From: Novosphingobium sp. Chol11
GTDB taxonomy: Bacteria; Pseudomonadota; Alphaproteobacteria; Sphingomonadales; Sphingomonadaceae
Direction: 5' to 3'
Length of the DNA stretch: 35,809 nt
Assembly (NCBI RefSeq): GCF_945870625.1
Contig: NZ_CAMBTS010000017.1
Location: 1-35,809, forward strand
Made by a program: the position numbers and the translations under genes. The notes beneath the pieces are model-generated. The model was not told the DNA's origin, searched no databases, and saw only the letters and a list, made by a program, of their open reading frames with translations. Below are positions 8,268 through 16,433 of this stretch, piece after piece. Position 1 is the first letter of the stretch. Every line of letters starts with the position of its first letter.

Positions 8268-8880
8268 GGTCATTACGCTGGTCGATTATGGCGCAGGCAA
8301 TCTGCGTTCGGTCGCCAATGCGCTGAAAGCTGCCGGGGCCGAGGGGGTCTGCGTTACCGCCGACCCGGCGGTGGTGCGCGCGGCGGATCGGATCGTGTTG
8401 CCCGGTGTCGGCGCATTTCGCGCCTGCGCCGAAGCCTTGCGCGCTGTGCCGGGGTTGGTCGAGGCGATGACCGAGCGGGTGCAAGTGGGCGCGGCGCCGT
8501 TTCTGGGGATTTGCGTGGGCATGCAATTGCTCGCCGAGCGCAGCATCGAATTCGGCGAATGCACTGGCCTTGGCTGGATCGGCGGCGAGTTGCGCGAGAT
8601 CGAACGCACCGATCCCGCCATTAAAGTTCCGCACATGGGCTGGAACGATGTTGCGCCCTCGCGCCATCACAGCTTGATCGTCCCTGGCGAGGCCTATTTC
8701 CTGCACTCGTTTCACTTCGCCGCCAGCGATCCCGCGACTGTTGCCGCCATGACCGATCATGGCGGCGGGTTGGTCGCGGCGGTGGCGCAGGATACCGTGC
8801 TGGGGGTGCAGTTTCACCCCGAAAAGAGCCAAGATTACGGGATTGCGCTGCTGGCGCGATTTCTGGAGTGGAAGCCATGA
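8260..8880 (+). CDS. hisH: Imidazole glycerol phosphate synthase, glutaminase subunit
   Basis: Class I glutamine amidotransferase of 206 residues that hydrolyses glutamine and channels ammonia to HisF. The triad is visible: Cys85 in [11 protein letters not shown], His186 and Glu188 in VQFHPEKS. The N-terminus [11 protein letters not shown] and oxyanion-region PGVGAF are typical. GTG at 8260 is the start because it begins exactly at the family N-terminus and overlaps the hisB stop; longer frames upstream lie inside hisB. Its TGA overlaps the hisA ATG (ATGA at 8877-8880). Confidence 0.96.
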   Translation: MAEVITLVDYGAGNLRSVANALKAAGAEGVCVTADPAVVRAADRIVLPGVGAFRACAEALRAVPGLVEAMTERVQVGAAPFLGICVGMQLLAERSIEFGECTGLGWIGGELREIERTDPAIKVPHMGWNDVAPSRHHSLIVPGEAYFLHSFHFAASDPATVAAMTDHGGGLVAAVAQDTVLGVQFHPEKSQDYGIALLARFLEWKP

Positions 8881-9602
8881 TTGTTTTTCCCGCCATTGAT
8901 CTCAAGGCCGGACAGGTTGTTCGCTTGGCCGAAGGCGATATGTCGCGCGCGACCGTTTATGGCGACGACCCGGCAGCGCAGGCGATGCTGTTTGCCGAGG
9001 CGGGCTCGCAGTATCTCCACGTCGTCGATCTGGACGGGGCGTTCGCGGGGGAAGCGGTGAACCGCGCGGCGGTCGAGGGCATCCTCAAGGTGTTTCCGGG
9101 CCACGTGCAATTAGGCGGCGGCATCCGCAATTCCATCGCGGTCGATGGCTGGTTCGATCTGGGCGTGGCGCGGGTGGTGATCGGCACGGCGGCGCTGAAG
9201 GACCCAGAGTTCGTGAAGGACATGGCACGCGCCTATCCCGGCGGGATCGTCGTCGCGGTCGATGCGCGGGACGGCATGGTCGCGACCGAGGGCTGGGCGG
9301 AAGTCTCCAACGTTTCGATTGCCGACATGGCGCGGCGGTTTGAAGACGCGGGCGTGGCCTCGATCCTGTTTACCGACGTGGGGCGCGACGGACTGCTGAA
9401 GGGCTGCAATATCGACGCGACGCTTGATCTGGCGCGCGCGACGCGGCTGCCGGTGATTGCCAGCGGCGGGGTGAAGGGCATCGACGATATCCGCATGCTC
9501 AAAATTCATGAGAGCGACGGGATCGAGGGCGTGATTACGGGGCGGGCACTGTTTGAGGGGCGGCTCGATCTGGCGGCCGCGATTGCGGTGGCGGAGGCGT
9601 GA
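8877..9602 (+). CDS. hisA: ProFAR isomerase (phosphoribosylformimino-5-aminoimidazole carboxamide ribotide isomerase)
   Basis: TIM-barrel isomerase of 241 residues for the Amadori step of histidine synthesis. Catalytic Asp8 is in FPAIDLK; the second catalytic Asp is in FTDVGRDG; phosphate-binding loops QLGGGIR and ASGGVKG are present. ATG 8877 sits inside an ATGA overlap with hisH and has TGGAG about 8 bases upstream; an in-frame GTG three codons earlier is less likely. It is followed by an unusual small gene whose GTG start overlaps the hisA stop by 4 bases, where hisF would be expected directly. Confidence 0.96.
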   Translation: MIVFPAIDLKAGQVVRLAEGDMSRATVYGDDPAAQAMLFAEAGSQYLHVVDLDGAFAGEAVNRAAVEGILKVFPGHVQLGGGIRNSIAVDGWFDLGVARVVIGTAALKDPEFVKDMARAYPGGIVVAVDARDGMVATEGWAEVSNVSIADMARRFEDAGVASILFTDVGRDGLLKGCNIDATLDLARATRLPVIASGGVKGIDDIRMLKIHESDGIEGVITGRALFEGRLDLAAAIAVAEA

Positions 9603-9808
9603 TCATTCTCCTCGACATCTTAGCTACCGCGGTGTGGCTATGGCTCGCCATACGCGCTCTGTTGTCAGGCGAGGTAGCGCCTCTCGGTCCGCTCTTCGGC
9701 ACTTTCCGCAAGGCACAGAACCCGGCTCAGTATTGTTTGTCCGTCCTGCTATGTGCCGCTCTGGCAGCGTTATTCGCTTCAATCCTTCTGAGGGATCTGC
9801 GCCGGTGA
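9599..9808 (+). CDS. 69-residue two-helix membrane protein embedded between hisA and hisF
   Basis: Not recognised. The product has two hydrophobic segments (about residues 2-22 and 45-64) separated by a short polar loop ([15 protein letters not shown]) and ends with a basic LLRDLRR, so a hairpin inner-membrane protein is likely. Its GTG start overlaps the hisA stop (GTGA, 9599-9602) and its TGA overlaps the hisF GTG (GTGA, 9805-9808), so it is locked into the cluster by translational coupling at both ends. Codon choice is unlike its neighbours: TTA twice, CTA twice, ATA and AGG in only 69 codons. The three sequence lines covering it have about 58% GC, visibly lower than the his genes. A late insertion or a fast-evolving lineage gene is inferred. 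Confidence 0.68.
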   Translation: MIILLDILATAVWLWLAIRALLSGEVAPLGPLFGTFRKAQNPAQYCLSVLLCAALAALFASILLRDLRR

Positions 9809-10566
9809 CCGTCCGCATCCGCGTTATTCCCTGCCTTGATGTGCGCGATGGGCGCGTGGTGAAGGGCGTGAACTTTGTCGATCTGCGCGATGCGGGCGAT
9901 CCAGTCGAGCAGGCGCGGGCCTATGACAAGGCGGGCGCGGACGAGCTGTGTTTCCTCGATATCTCGGCGACGCATGAGGGGCGCGGGACTTTGCTCGATG
10001 TCGTCGCGCGCACTGCCGAAGTGTGCTTCATGCCGTTGACGGTGGGCGGCGGGGTGCGGACGCCTGAGGATGCGCGGGCGCTATTGCTGGCAGGCGCGGA
10101 CAAGGTCGCGGTCAATTCGGCGGCAGTCGCGCGGCCCGAACTGGTGCGCGATATTGCCGAGAAGTTTGGTGCGCAGTGCGTCGTCGGCTCGGTCGATGCG
10201 CGGGCGACGGGGCCGGGCCGGTGGGAGATTTTCACCCACGGCGGGCGCAAGGCGACCGGCATCGATGCGCTGTCGCATGCCGAAAACCTGGCGCGGCTGG
10301 GCGCGGGCGAATTGCTGGTCACTTCGATGGACGGCGACGGCACCCGGGCGGGCTATGATCTGGCATTGACCCGCGCGATTGCCGATGCGGTGTCGGTGCC
10401 AGTGATCGCCAGCGGCGGGGTGGGCAGCCTCGATCATCTGGTCGAGGGGGTGACGCAGGGCCACGCCAGCGCGGTGCTCGCGGCCTCGATCTTTCACTTT
10501 GGCCATCACAGCGTGGCCGAGGCGCATGCGGCGCTGCGCGCGGCGGGGTTGCCCGCGAGGAGCTGA
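9805..10566 (+). CDS. hisF: Imidazole glycerol phosphate synthase, cyclase subunit
   Basis: TIM-barrel cyclase of 253 residues that joins ammonia from HisH to PRFAR, making imidazole glycerol phosphate and AICAR. Catalytic Asp12 is in [14 protein letters not shown]; the second catalytic Asp is in TSMDGDGTR; phosphate loops VGGGVR and ASGGVG are present. The frame is open far upstream, but GTG 9805 matches the family N-terminus and overlaps the stop of the small membrane gene by 4 bases. No further gene overlaps follow: 113 bases separate it from the next start. Confidence 0.96.
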   Translation: MTVRIRVIPCLDVRDGRVVKGVNFVDLRDAGDPVEQARAYDKAGADELCFLDISATHEGRGTLLDVVARTAEVCFMPLTVGGGVRTPEDARALLLAGADKVAVNSAAVARPELVRDIAEKFGAQCVVGSVDARATGPGRWEIFTHGGRKATGIDALSHAENLARLGAGELLVTSMDGDGTRAGYDLALTRAIADAVSVPVIASGGVGSLDHLVEGVTQGHASAVLAASIFHFGHHSVAEAHAALRAAGLPARS

Positions 10567-10679
10567 AATCGTCGGCGCGCTTTACATGCGCGGGTGAGCG
10601 GCGGCTGGCGTTAACTATTGGGCCCGCCGGTCCCCCGCGCATGCAGCAGCGGTGGCACAAGGTTTGCATTAACTTTTGC

Positions 10680-10868
10680 ATGGTCAGGCCTCCCCATTTC
10701 CTCGCGCACAGCCTGTTGGCTGGTGCGGCGCTGGTGCTTGTTCCGATTGGTGCCGCCTGCGCGCAGGCTGGCGATACGTCGGTGCCGGAACCGAACAACA
10801 TCATCCTGTTTGCGATCGGGGTGCTCGGCCTCATCCTCGGGCGGCGCAACGGGCGGCGCAGAGACTAA
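10680..10868 (+). CDS. Minimal PEP-CTERM protein (signal peptide plus sorting tail)
   Basis: A 62-residue protein made almost only of export signals. Residues 1-30 form a signal peptide (hydrophobic core LLAGAALVLVPIG, cleavage likely after ACAQA). Residues 35-38 are VPEP, followed by a hydrophobic helix (IILFAIGVLGLIL) and a basic end GRRNGRRRD: the three-part PEP-CTERM sorting signal recognised by exosortase in Gram-negative bacteria. Only about four residues lie between the predicted cleavage site and VPEP, so there is no cargo domain. ATG 10680 is preferred because the signal peptide starts there; an in-frame ATG at 10641 would add 13 residues. Neither has a good ribosome site. It lies between hisF and hisE on the same strand. 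Confidence 0.72.
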   Translation: MVRPPHFLAHSLLAGAALVLVPIGAACAQAGDTSVPEPNNIILFAIGVLGLILGRRNGRRRD

Positions 10869-10925
10869 ATGGCCTGATTGATTGGCTTGACCGGGGCGCG
10901 GCGGCGCGCCATTCGTGGCCCCGTA

Positions 10926-11249
10926 ATGAACCATGCTGCGATCCTCGCCCGCCTCGAAGCGCTGATCGCAGAGCGCCGCCTTGGCGATCCGGCGGCCAGC
11001 TATGTCGCCAAGCTGCATGCGCGCGGCGTGCCCAAGATCGCGCAGAAAGTGGGCGAGGAAGCCACCGAAGTGGTGATCGCCGCGCTTACCGGCACGGCGC
11101 AAGACCTGACCGGCGAAGCGGCCGATCTGGTGTTCCATCTGCTGGTGCTGCTGGGCGCGAAGGGGGTGACCATGGCCGATGTGCTGGGCGAGCTGGAACG
11201 CCGCGAAGGCACCTCGGGGATTGCGGAAAAAGCCAGCAGGAGCGCCTGA
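10926..11249 (+). CDS. hisE: Phosphoribosyl-ATP pyrophosphatase
   Basis: Hydrolyses PR-ATP to PR-AMP in the second step of histidine synthesis. The 107-residue all-helical MazG-like protein has the metal-binding GEEATEVVIAAL and GEAADLVFHLLVLL segments and SYVAKLHARG near the N-terminus. This is the stand-alone form, not fused to HisI. ATG 10926 starts at the family N-terminus; no ribosome site is visible. It is followed one base later by the HIT gene. The hisI, hisG, hisD and hisC genes are not in the window. Confidence 0.94.
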   Translation: MNHAAILARLEALIAERRLGDPAASYVAKLHARGVPKIAQKVGEEATEVVIAALTGTAQDLTGEAADLVFHLLVLLGAKGVTMADVLGELERREGTSGIAEKASRSA

Positions 11250-11250
11250 C

Positions 11251-11625
11251 ATGCCGGTCGATGCCACACAGCCTTATGATGACGAAAACGTGTTCGCCAA
11301 GATCTTGCGCGGCGAGATTCCGTGCAGGAAAGTGCGCGAGGACGAATGGAGCCTTGCGTTTCACGACATCAATCCGCAGTCGCCGACGCATATTCTGGTG
11401 ATCCCCAAGGGCGCTTATGTCAGCTGGGACGATTTTTCGGCGAAGGCGACACCGGCCGAGATTACAGGCTTCGTCCGCGCGGTTGGCGCGGTGGCGCGCG
11501 AGGCGGGGCTGGTGGCGCCGGGATATCGCCTGCTGGCCAACACCGGCACGAACAGCCATCAGGAAGTGCCGCATCTGCACGTGCATATCTTTGCAGGGCG
11601 GGCGCTGGGGCCTTTGCTAGCTTGA
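11251..11625 (+). CDS. HIT-family (HinT-like) nucleotide hydrolase
   Basis: Histidine-triad protein of 124 residues. The catalytic triad is in VPHLHVHIFAGR near the C-terminus; the N-terminal part has NVFAKILRGEIPCRKV and HILVIPKGAY, both typical of HinT-type phosphoramidases that split AMP from amine adducts. The ribosome site CAGGAG overlaps the end of hisE, and ATG 11251 follows the hisE stop by one base, so it is the last gene of the his cluster. A hisE-HIT pairing is seen in many alphaproteobacteria; the reason is not known to me. Confidence 0.92.
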   Translation: MPVDATQPYDDENVFAKILRGEIPCRKVREDEWSLAFHDINPQSPTHILVIPKGAYVSWDDFSAKATPAEITGFVRAVGAVAREAGLVAPGYRLLANTGTNSHQEVPHLHVHIFAGRALGPLLA

Positions 11626-11710
11626 AACGCGGGCTTCCGCACTATGGTTAACAAAACCGCCGGTTCGGCTTGCCCTTCGACTCGCCGGTGCGCTAACAGC
11701 GGCGCACGTT

Positions 11711-12184
11711 ATGACCTTGCCCGAGCCTCCTTCTGGCCGCTTTGACGGTTCATGCCACCTGTTTGCGGTGCGCGTGTATTTTGAGGACACCGATCTTTCG
11801 GGCGTGGTCTACCATGCCAATTACTTGCGCTGGTTCGAACGCGCGCGCGCGGACATGCTGCGGCTGCTGGGCATCGAGCAACGCGCGGCGCATGATGCTG
11901 GCGAGGGCGCTTATACCGTTGCCGACCTTGCCTTGCGCTATGCCCGCCCGGCGCGGCTGGACGATGCGGTGGTGCTCCGCAGCATTGTGACCGCCATCAG
12001 CCCGGCGACCTGCCGCATGGTCCAGCGCGCGCTGCGCGGGGGCGAATTGTTGTGCGAGGCGCAGCTCAGGATCGCGTTTGTCGCGCCGAATGGCCGCCCG
12101 CGCCGCCAGCCGGCCAGCTGGCTTGCCGCGATTGCTCCGATTGTTTTCCCCCACTTTCCTGATGAAAGTTGTGTTTCCGCATGA
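11711..12184 (+). CDS. ybgC: YbgC-type acyl-CoA thioesterase of the Tol-Pal cluster
   Basis: Hot-dog-fold thioesterase of 157 residues. VYFEDTDLSGVVYHANYL carries the catalytic Asp28 (equivalent to Asp18 of E. coli YbgC) in the DTD motif, followed by FERARADMLR. YbgC acts on short acyl-CoAs and is linked to phospholipid/ACP metabolism at the inner membrane. It opens the cluster and overlaps tolQ by four bases (ATGA, 12181-12184). The 85-base gap before it probably holds the tol promoter, but I could not pick a clear -35/-10 pair. Confidence 0.93.
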   Translation: MTLPEPPSGRFDGSCHLFAVRVYFEDTDLSGVVYHANYLRWFERARADMLRLLGIEQRAAHDAGEGAYTVADLALRYARPARLDDAVVLRSIVTAISPATCRMVQRALRGGELLCEAQLRIAFVAPNGRPRRQPASWLAAIAPIVFPHFPDESCVSA

Positions 12185-12906
12185 TGATCCCGCTTCTTGC
12201 CGTGGCCGGTGCCAGCGCCAGTGCCATTACCGATGCCGGCATGCCAACCCGGCTCAATCCGATCGAGCTGTTCCTCAATGCCGATGTGGTGGTGCGGGTG
12301 GTGATGGGCGCGCTGGTGCTTGCCTCGGTCTGGACCTGGACGATCGTGGTAGGTTTCTGGCTCAAGATGGGCAGCGTGCGCCGCGCCTGCGACAGGTATG
12401 AAGATGGCTTTTGGGAGGCGCGCGATGTCGATGCGTTTCACAAGGAGCAGGGCAAGAAGGACATCCCCAGCGCGCGCATCGTGACCGCCGCGCTGGCCGA
12501 ATGGCGGCGCTCGACCGCAGGCAAGACCATCGACCGCGAAGGCACGCGCCAGCGGCTGAGCAGCGCGATGGAAAGCGCAGTGACGAGCGAAACCGAACGG
12601 CTGGCCAACCGGCTCAATTTCCTCGCCACGGTGGGCGCGGTGGCGCCGTTCGTGGGGCTGTTCGGCACCGTCTGGGGCATCATGGGACGCTTTTTCAGCA
12701 TCGGTGCGCAGGCCAATTCCTCGCTCGCGGTGGTGGCCCCCGGCATTTCCGAGGCGCTGTTTGCCACCGCCATCGGCCTGTTTGCCGCGATCCCGGCGGT
12801 GATTGCCTACAACCGCTTTTCGCACCGGGTGAACCGGTTTGAAGCGCGCCTGTTTCGCTTTGCCGATCGCTTTCATGCGACCTTGAGCCGCGAGCTGGAG
12901 GTATGA
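12181..12906 (+). CDS. tolQ: Tol-Pal system proton channel subunit TolQ
   Basis: Inner-membrane MotA/TolQ/ExbB-type protein of 241 residues. Three membrane segments are visible: near residues 34-56 (VMGALVLASVWTWTIVVGFWL), about 142-165 (TVGAVAPFVGLFGTVWGIM) and about 186-206 (LFATAIGLFAAIPAVIAY). The last two carry the conserved channel-lining Thr/Pro residues. With TolR it uses the proton gradient to energise TolA during outer-membrane constriction at division. Start ATG 12181 lies in the ATGA overlap with ybgC. ExbB was considered, but the ybgC-tolQRAB-pal order settles it. Confidence 0.95.
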   Translation: MMIPLLAVAGASASAITDAGMPTRLNPIELFLNADVVVRVVMGALVLASVWTWTIVVGFWLKMGSVRRACDRYEDGFWEARDVDAFHKEQGKKDIPSARIVTAALAEWRRSTAGKTIDREGTRQRLSSAMESAVTSETERLANRLNFLATVGAVAPFVGLFGTVWGIMGRFFSIGAQANSSLAVVAPGISEALFATAIGLFAAIPAVIAYNRFSHRVNRFEARLFRFADRFHATLSRELEV

Positions 12907-13340
12907 TGGGCGCGAGTGTCAGCCGCAGGCGGCGAGGGCGCGAGGGTAATGCGCCGATGTCGGAGATCAACGTAACGCCGCTGGTCGATGTCATGCTGGT
13001 GCTGCTGATTATTTTCATGGTGACTGCGCCGATGCTGAGCGCCGGGGTGCCGATCGATCTGCCCGACAGCCAGGCCGAGGCGCTGAAGCAGGAGGCGGAC
13101 CAGATCACCGTGAGCATGGACGGCGAGGGGCGGTTGTTTCTGGATGATCAGGAGCTGGCCCCGGGCGAGCTGGGCGACCGGCTGGCGGGGCTGAGCCGGG
13201 GCGCGAGCCCGCCGCTCGTTACCCTGCGCGCCGACAGGGGACTGGATTATGGCCGGGTGATCGCGGTGATGGGCGCGCTCAATGCTGCCGGGTTCAAATC
13301 GATCTCGCTGGTCACCAACGGTTCAGCCACGGCCCCATAA
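12903..13340 (+). CDS. tolR: Tol-Pal system protein TolR
   Basis: ExbD/TolR-family protein of 145 residues: a short basic cytoplasmic tail (SRRRRGREG), one membrane helix starting at PLVDVMLVLLIIF with the essential protonatable Asp29, and a periplasmic domain ending in a beta strand. ATG 12903 overlaps the tolQ stop (ATGA). It works as a dimer inside a TolQ pentamer-type motor. Confidence 0.95.
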   Translation: MMGASVSRRRRGREGNAPMSEINVTPLVDVMLVLLIIFMVTAPMLSAGVPIDLPDSQAEALKQEADQITVSMDGEGRLFLDDQELAPGELGDRLAGLSRGASPPLVTLRADRGLDYGRVIAVMGALNAAGFKSISLVTNGSATAP

Positions 13341-13344
13341 TCGG

Positions 13345-14301
13345 ATGGCCCATAGCCCCATGGTGATCCGCGAAACCGCTGCCTCTGGTCTGACCCGTGA
13401 AGAAGCGCTGGCGCTGGTCATCGCGCTTGCCGCGCATGCCGGGCTGATCGCCGCGCTGACGCTGGCCCCGCCGGGCCGCACGGTGCCGCCGCTGCCCGAA
13501 CGAATGACGGTGACCGTGTCGGATGTGATTGCGGAGCGTTCGGCTACGACCGAGCCCGACGCGCAGGCCGCCCCCGATGTTGCACCCGAACTGGGCGAGG
13601 CCCAGCCCCAGCCCCAGCCCCAGACTGTGCCCGAACCCGAGCCAGCACCTGCGCCACAAGTAACCCCGCCTAAGCCGTCGCCGCCGCTTCCCCAGCCTTT
13701 ACCCAAGCCAATTCCGCGCCCGCAGCCGCCCCGCGTGCAGCCGCAGCCCGCGCCGCCGAAGACCACCATCAAAATGCCGCCCGCCAAAACCCCGTCCGCC
13801 AAGGCAGCGCCGGCCAAAACGCCTGCTGCCAAAGCGCCGCCGGCGAGGCCGACCGACGACCGCCCCAGCCGCGCCGCCAAAACGCCAGCCGGGGGCAGCC
13901 GCATCGGCGATGACTTCCTCAAGGGCGTGCGCGGCGCAACCGACCCCGGCACCGCGCGCACGCCGCCGGCAGAAACAATGAGTCCCCAGATAGCGGCATC
14001 ATTGAATTCCGAAGTTCAACGACAGATAAGAAGCCGTGGCCAGTGGCAAGTTCCGCAGGGAGTGGACACCGATAAGCTAATAACCTTGGTGACTTTTCGA
14101 TTGGCTCAAGATGGAAGTTTAGATGGCCAACCAACTGCTCGCACGATCGGCATAAATAATTCGAATCAGGCTCAAGTAAAACAACATAAGGAACGTGCTA
14201 TTCGTGCGGTTCGTCTCACAGTACCGTTTCAGCTTCCCGCCAAATTCTACGATGGCTGGAAGGAAATCCAAGCAAAATTTGATCGGAAGTTGGCCCTATG
14301 A
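13345..14301 (+). CDS. tolA: Tol-Pal system protein TolA, with AT-rich 3' third
   Basis: Inner-membrane energy transducer of 318 residues: one N-terminal helix with the conserved His31 (IALAAHAGLIAAL), a long Pro/Gln/Lys/Ala-rich periplasmic linker (about 60-200), and a C-terminal TolA/TonB-like domain (about 212-318; VTFRLAQDGSL, then AIRAVRLTVPFQLP) that contacts TolB and Pal. The linker DNA is about 75% GC, but 13981-14280 has 141 G/C of 300 (47%, counted by eye), with AGA, ATA, TTA and AGT codons otherwise rare here. The switch falls at the domain boundary, so the C-terminal domain looks like a replaced segment. ATG 13345 is chosen; ATG 13360 is an alternative. Its stop overlaps tolB (ATGA, 14298-14301). 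Confidence 0.92.
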   Translation: MAHSPMVIRETAASGLTREEALALVIALAAHAGLIAALTLAPPGRTVPPLPERMTVTVSDVIAERSATTEPDAQAAPDVAPELGEAQPQPQPQTVPEPEPAPAPQVTPPKPSPPLPQPLPKPIPRPQPPRVQPQPAPPKTTIKMPPAKTPSAKAAPAKTPAAKAPPARPTDDRPSRAAKTPAGGSRIGDDFLKGVRGATDPGTARTPPAETMSPQIAASLNSEVQRQIRSRGQWQVPQGVDTDKLITLVTFRLAQDGSLDGQPTARTIGINNSNQAQVKQHKERAIRAVRLTVPFQLPAKFYDGWKEIQAKFDRKLAL

Positions 14302-15713
14302 CCCGCACATTTTTAGCAATTGGTTTGGCTCTGTTTGCTGCGCCTGCTTTCGCAAGCTCGCTGCTGCCCCAAAATGAGAGCCAGTCCCCCTCCGATGCAA
14401 CAGCGCCCGATTCCCCGCAAACCGGTCCTGTTGCTGCCGGGTCCGGGCCGCTTCAGGTCACCGTTTCCGACGAAAGCGAATGGCAGGATCTGGGCATCGC
14501 GATCCCCGCGTTCCCCACCAATACCGTGGTCAGCACGGCGGCGGAGGGCGGCAACACTGAGGCGCTGGGCAAGAATGTGGCGCGCGTGGTGTTCAACGAT
14601 CTCAAGAACAACGGCCTGTTCAAGCCGGTCGGCCCCGATGCGCTGCCCGGCATCGGCTATGGCGAAGTGGCCGCGCCGGCCTTTGGCGGATGGCGCGCGC
14701 GGTCGACTGAGATGCTGGTGCACGGCTTTGTCAAAGGCGGCGAGGATGGGCGGCTGACGGTCGGTTGCTATCTCTATGACGTGGCGCTGGGCAGCGAGCT
14801 GGCGCGGCAGGGCTATGTGGTGAAGCCCGAGGAATGGCGGCGCGCGGCGCACAAATGCGCTGACATGGTCTATGCGCGGCTATCGGGCGAAAACCCGTTC
14901 TTCGATAGCAAGATCGCCTATATCGCCGAAACCGGGCCCAAGGGCCGCCGCCGCAAGCAGCTGGCGATCATGGATTCGGACGGGGCCAATCACCGCTTCA
15001 TCACCAGCGGGCAGGCCACCGCGCTCACCCCGCGCTACTCGCCCAATTATAGCCGGATCGTTTATCTCAGCTATGTGAGCGGCAACCCGCGCATCTATAT
15101 CTACGACATCGGCACCGGCCGTCAGCAACTGGTCACCGAGGGCAAAGGGCCGACATTCGCGCCGCGCTGGTCGCTCGATGGCCAGTCGATCCTCTATTCG
15201 ATGGCGATCGCGGGCAACACCGACATTTACCGCGTTTCGGCAGAGGGCGGCCCTTCCACCAAGCTGACCGATTCGCCGGGCATCGATGTCGGCGGCAGCT
15301 ATTCGCCCGATGGATCGAAGATCGTGTTCGAAAGCGACCGTTCGGGCAGCCAGCAGGTCTATGTGATGAACGCCGACGGATCGAACCAGCGGCGGATCAG
15401 CTTTGCCGGGGGCCGCGCCGCCACGCCCGAATGGAGCCCGCGCGGCGATCAGATCGCGTTTACCCACATGGGCGGCAACTTCCGCATCGCGGTGATGAGC
15501 CCGGGCGGCGGCAATATGCGTTTCCTGACAGATAGTTGGCAGGATGAGGCGCCGACCTGGGCCCCGAACGGGCGCATCGTGCAATTTTTCCGCACCGCGC
15601 GGGGCAGCGGCCGGACTTCGATCTGGCAGGTCGATCTGACCGGGCGCAACGAGCGGCGGCTGAACACGCCGGTCGATGCCTCCGATCCGGCATGGGGGCC
15701 AGTTCTGCCCTGA
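14298..15713 (+). CDS. tolB: Tol-Pal system protein TolB
   Basis: Periplasmic protein of 471 residues: signal peptide (TFLAIGLALFAAPAFA, cleavage near residue 20), an N-terminal alpha/beta domain (about 50-190), and a C-terminal six-bladed beta-propeller of PD40/WD40-like repeats (SPDGSKIVFESDRSG, SPRGDQIAFTHMGG and relatives). It shuttles between TolA and Pal. The AT-rich tract of tolA continues through the first 15-17 codons (up to about 14350), after which composition returns to normal. An imperfect-free 7-bp hairpin follows 10 bases after the stop. Confidence 0.95.
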   Translation: MTRTFLAIGLALFAAPAFASSLLPQNESQSPSDATAPDSPQTGPVAAGSGPLQVTVSDESEWQDLGIAIPAFPTNTVVSTAAEGGNTEALGKNVARVVFNDLKNNGLFKPVGPDALPGIGYGEVAAPAFGGWRARSTEMLVHGFVKGGEDGRLTVGCYLYDVALGSELARQGYVVKPEEWRRAAHKCADMVYARLSGENPFFDSKIAYIAETGPKGRRRKQLAIMDSDGANHRFITSGQATALTPRYSPNYSRIVYLSYVSGNPRIYIYDIGTGRQQLVTEGKGPTFAPRWSLDGQSILYSMAIAGNTDIYRVSAEGGPSTKLTDSPGIDVGGSYSPDGSKIVFESDRSGSQQVYVMNADGSNQRRISFAGGRAATPEWSPRGDQIAFTHMGGNFRIAVMSPGGGNMRFLTDSWQDEAPTWAPNGRIVQFFRTARGSGRTSIWQVDLTGRNERRLNTPVDASDPAWGPVLP

Positions 15714-15723
15714 ATTGGACCAT

Positions 15724-15744
15724 TCTGGCCTGCTCCGGGCCAGA
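15724..15744 (+). terminator. Intercistronic hairpin between tolB and pal (no U tract)
   Basis: TCTGGCC (15724-15730), a 7-base loop and GGCCAGA (15738-15744) form a perfect stem just after tolB. No run of T follows, so it may be an RNA-stabilising or partial attenuation hairpin rather than a full terminator. The tolB-pal gap is 123 bases, the longest in this cluster, leaving room for a separate pal promoter. Confidence 0.35.
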
Positions 15745-15836
15745 CCCGCGTGCGAATCCGATTGCGATTTCGCTGCACGCAAGGCACGTTATCAACAAAG
15801 TCCTGCTGCAACCTTGTCCCCGCCGGAGTGAACCGC

Positions 15837-16346
15837 ATGTCCATCAGAATCGCCCCCGTGTCGCTGATCGCCCTCAGCCTTGCTCTGGCCGCTTGCGCGA
15901 GCACGCCCAAGGATCTGCCGCCGCCCCCGCAGCCCAGCACCAGCACCAACAGCGCGATGTCAAGCCAGCCGACCGGCCCGGTTCCGGGCAGCCAGGCCGA
16001 TTTCCTCGCCTCGGTGCAGAGCGACACCATCCTGTTCGATACGGATCGCTATAATGTCGATGCGCGCGATCAGGGCGTGCTGCAAAGCCAGGCGCAGTGG
16101 CTTGCGCGCTATCCCGCCAAGGCGATCAGCATCGAAGGGCACTGCGACGAGCGCGGCACGCGCGATTACAACATCGCGCTGGGCGAACGGCGCGCCAACG
16201 CGGCCAAGAACTATCTGGTCAGCCTCGGCATCGATGCCTCGCGCATCACCACGGTCAGCTATGGCAAGGAGCGCCCGATTGCGCTTGGCTCGGACGAGGA
16301 CAGCTGGGCGCAGAATCGCCGCGCGGTGACGGTGACCGTTCAATAA
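15837..16346 (+). CDS. pal: Peptidoglycan-associated lipoprotein Pal
   Basis: Outer-membrane lipoprotein of 169 residues. The signal peptide ends in a lipobox LAAC with Cys20 as the lipidated residue, followed by a Pro/Ser/Thr linker and an OmpA-like peptidoglycan-binding domain: ILFDTDRYNVD, then IEGHCDERGTRDYNIALGER and the final NRRAVTVTV. ATG 15837 has GGAGTGA about 8 bases upstream and starts at the signal peptide; the open frame further upstream is rejected. It completes the ybgC-tolQRAB-pal set. Confidence 0.96.
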   Translation: MSIRIAPVSLIALSLALAACASTPKDLPPPPQPSTSTNSAMSSQPTGPVPGSQADFLASVQSDTILFDTDRYNVDARDQGVLQSQAQWLARYPAKAISIEGHCDERGTRDYNIALGERRANAAKNYLVSLGIDASRITTVSYGKERPIALGSDEDSWAQNRRAVTVTVQ

Positions 16347-16386
16347 GCTACCGCCCGTCAGGCATCTGGTCTGCAAGCGGCGGCTG

Positions 16387-16399
16387 TGGCATGATGCCA
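16387..16399. promoter_or_regulatory. 13-bp palindrome upstream of the J-domain gene
   Basis: TGGCAT-G-ATGCCA is a perfect hyphenated palindrome in the 75-base pal/J-domain gap, 22-35 bases before the J-domain start. It could be a protein-binding site or chance; no regulator is suggested by context. Confidence 0.25.
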
Positions 16400-16433
16400 T
16401 GCTTCCAATTTCGGGAGCCGCTTGAAAGTTCGC

